From assembly GCA_946886855.1 (NCBI GenBank), contig CAMPJJ010000180.1, forward strand, positions 1 through 6,918: a stretch of DNA of 6,918 bases, given 5' to 3'. Below are positions 6,056 to 6,918 of the stretch, piece by piece (positions within the stretch are counted from its first letter, which is position 1; each line of letters starts with the position of its first letter). Position numbers and translations under genes: made by a program. The notes beneath the pieces were generated by a model. It saw only the letters and a list, made by a program, of their open reading frames with translations. It did no database searches and was not told where the DNA came from. Source of the stretch: an uncultured Roseateles sp. (GTDB lineage Bacteria > Pseudomonadota > Gammaproteobacteria > Burkholderiales > Burkholderiaceae).

Positions 6056-6843
6056 GCGTGGGCTCCCGCCGACTGCGATTCGGCCAGCACCGAGCCGAGA
6101 TACGCCTCCTGCACGCGCGGGTTCGCGCGCACCGCATCGGGCGTGTCGAAGGCGATCACCTCGCCATAGACCAGCACCGCGATCTTGTCGGCCAGGCCGA
6201 AGACCACGCCCATGTCGTGCTCCACCGTCAGCAGCGTGCGGCCCTCGGTGACCTGGCGGATCAGCTGGATGAAGCGCTTGGTCTCGCTCTTGCTCATGCC
6301 CGCGGTCGGCTCGTCCAGCAGGATCACCTGCGCGCCGCCGGCGATCGTGATGCCGATCTCCAGCACGCGCGCCTCGGCGTAGGTGAGGTTGACCGCCGGC
6401 ACGTCGCGCTTCTTGTCGAGGTGCAGCATCTCCAGCAGTTCCTCGACGCGGTCGTTGACGTCGTCCATGCCGGCGAGGAACTTCCAGAACGCGTACCTGT
6501 GGCCCATGGACCAGAGCAGCGCGCAGCGGATGTTCTCGAACACCGACAGCCGCGTGAACAGGTTGGAGACCTGGAAGCTGCGCGACAGCCCGCGGCGGTT
6601 GATCTGGTACGGCGGCAGCTGGTCGATGCGCTCGCCGAAGAGCCGGATCTCGCCGCTGGTGGGCGCGAAGCGGCCGCTGATCAGGTTGAACAGCGTGGAC
6701 TTGCCCGCGCCGTTGGGGCCGATGATCGCGACGCGCTCGCCGGGCTTCACCGCCAGCGCCGCGCCGCGGATGATCTCGCTCCTGCCGAAGCTCTTGCGGA
6801 CGGCCTTCAATTCCAGGGCATACGGGGCGTGGTGCGCGCTCAC
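6052..6843 (-). CDS. livG: Branched-chain amino acid ABC transporter ATP-binding protein LivG
   Basis: 263 aa from a GTG start at 6843, the second cytoplasmic ATPase of the branched-chain amino acid importer. Motifs: canonical Walker A GPNGAGKST (42-50), Q-loop Gln91 (SFQVSNLF), an unusual signature LTYAEAR (153-159) where LivG usually has LSYGxQR, Walker B VILLDEPTAGM (173-183), and H-loop His209 (VEHD). The GTG is preferred because GGAGG lies eight bases upstream and because it overlaps the livM stop as GTGA. A longer reading from 6897 would add 18 residues that lie wholly inside livM. The gene is co-oriented with livM and livF with four-base overlaps on both sides, so the three are read as one operon. 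No regulator or operator is visible. Confidence 0.95.
   Translation of the reverse strand: MSAHHAPYALELKAVRKSFGRSEIIRGAALAVKPGERVAIIGPNGAGKSTLFNLISGRFAPTSGEIRLFGERIDQLPPYQINRRGLSRSFQVSNLFTRLSVFENIRCALLWSMGHRYAFWKFLAGMDDVNDRVEELLEMLHLDKKRDVPAVNLTYAEARVLEIGITIAGGAQVILLDEPTAGMSKSETKRFIQLIRQVTEGRTLLTVEHDMGVVFGLADKIAVLVYGEVIAFDTPDAVRANPRVQEAYLGSVLAESQSAGAHA
6063..6067 (-). promoter_or_regulatory. Shine-Dalgarno for livF
   Basis: GGGAG on the minus strand, seven bases before the livF ATG (6053-6055) and inside the livG coding end. It supports this ATG over the in-frame ATG four codons later. Confidence 0.6.
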
Positions 6844-6918
6844 AGGCTCTCCCTCCGCTTGATCTCTTTCTCGATCTCTTCCTGCGCCCGGTCCCACTCG
6901 GCGCGGAACTCGCGGCGC
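6840..6918 (-). CDS. livM: Branched-chain amino acid ABC transporter permease LivM, C-terminal tail only (partial)
   Basis: Only the last 25 residues and the TGA stop (6840-6842) are in the window. The tail is highly charged, with REFRAEWDRAQEEIEKEIKR as its bulk, and would be a cytoplasmic helix after the last membrane segment. The identification rests mainly on gene order: livM normally precedes livG and livF, the frame is open to the right edge, and its stop overlaps the livG start as GTGA. The membrane segments that would prove it lie outside. LivM forms the membrane channel with LivH. Confidence 0.65.
   Translation of the reverse strand, partial: RREFRAEWDRAQEEIEKEIKRRESL
6852..6856 (-). 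promoter_or_regulatory. Shine-Dalgarno for livG
   Basis: GGAGG on the minus strand, eight bases before the GTG at 6841-6843 and within the last codons of livM. It decides the GTG start over any upstream alternative. Confidence 0.75.

Noticed and set aside
5057..6169. A 370-codon plus-strand open frame
   Set aside because: It lies antisense to livF, whose Walker A, signature and Walker B motifs are clear.

Overview
The window comes from a GC-rich proteobacterium, most likely a betaproteobacterium of the order Burkholderiales. This is inferred from the style of the branched-chain amino acid ABC transporter genes and from type III effector-like genes beside them. No genus can be fixed from the sequence.

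Left part (1-5285, + strand): three tandem paralogous genes. The first (1-2028, open at the left edge) and second (2159-4222) share a two-part layout. An N-terminal region carries a VPxCL motif and an F-S/A-LPP motif, followed by a weakly leucine-rich-repeat-like stretch. A C-terminal region of about 280 residues looks like a divergent NEL domain, the cysteine E3 ubiquitin ligase domain of IpaH/SspH-type type III effectors, with a C-x-D motif (C450/D452 and C440/D442). The third (4179-5285) matches the second through the whole N-terminal region but stops where the NEL domain should begin, so it has no catalytic part. The locus looks like a locally duplicated effector family in which one copy has lost its enzyme domain. 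No secretion machinery, chaperone or hrp-type promoter box is in the window, so delivery by type III secretion is an inference.

Two repeat arrays mark the first gene. Its 5' end has four 30-bp units (1-120) that encode a decapeptide, each with a perfect or near-perfect 7-bp inverted repeat. Its stop codon is part of a 9/10-bp repeat array (2019-2112) that fills most of the gap to the second gene.

Right part (5255-6918, - strand): the end of a high-affinity branched-chain amino acid (LIV/HAAT-type) transporter operon, in order livM (C-terminal tail only), livG, livF. Start and stop codons overlap by four bases at both joints (GTGA and ATGA), which suggests translational coupling. The two ATPases deviate from consensus in a matching way: LivF has Arg for the Walker A Lys and LivG has an altered signature motif. 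Both fall in the same composite ATP site, so the dimer is predicted to have one degenerate and one canonical site. The livF 3' end overlaps the third effector-like gene tail to tail, and no terminator is visible between them.
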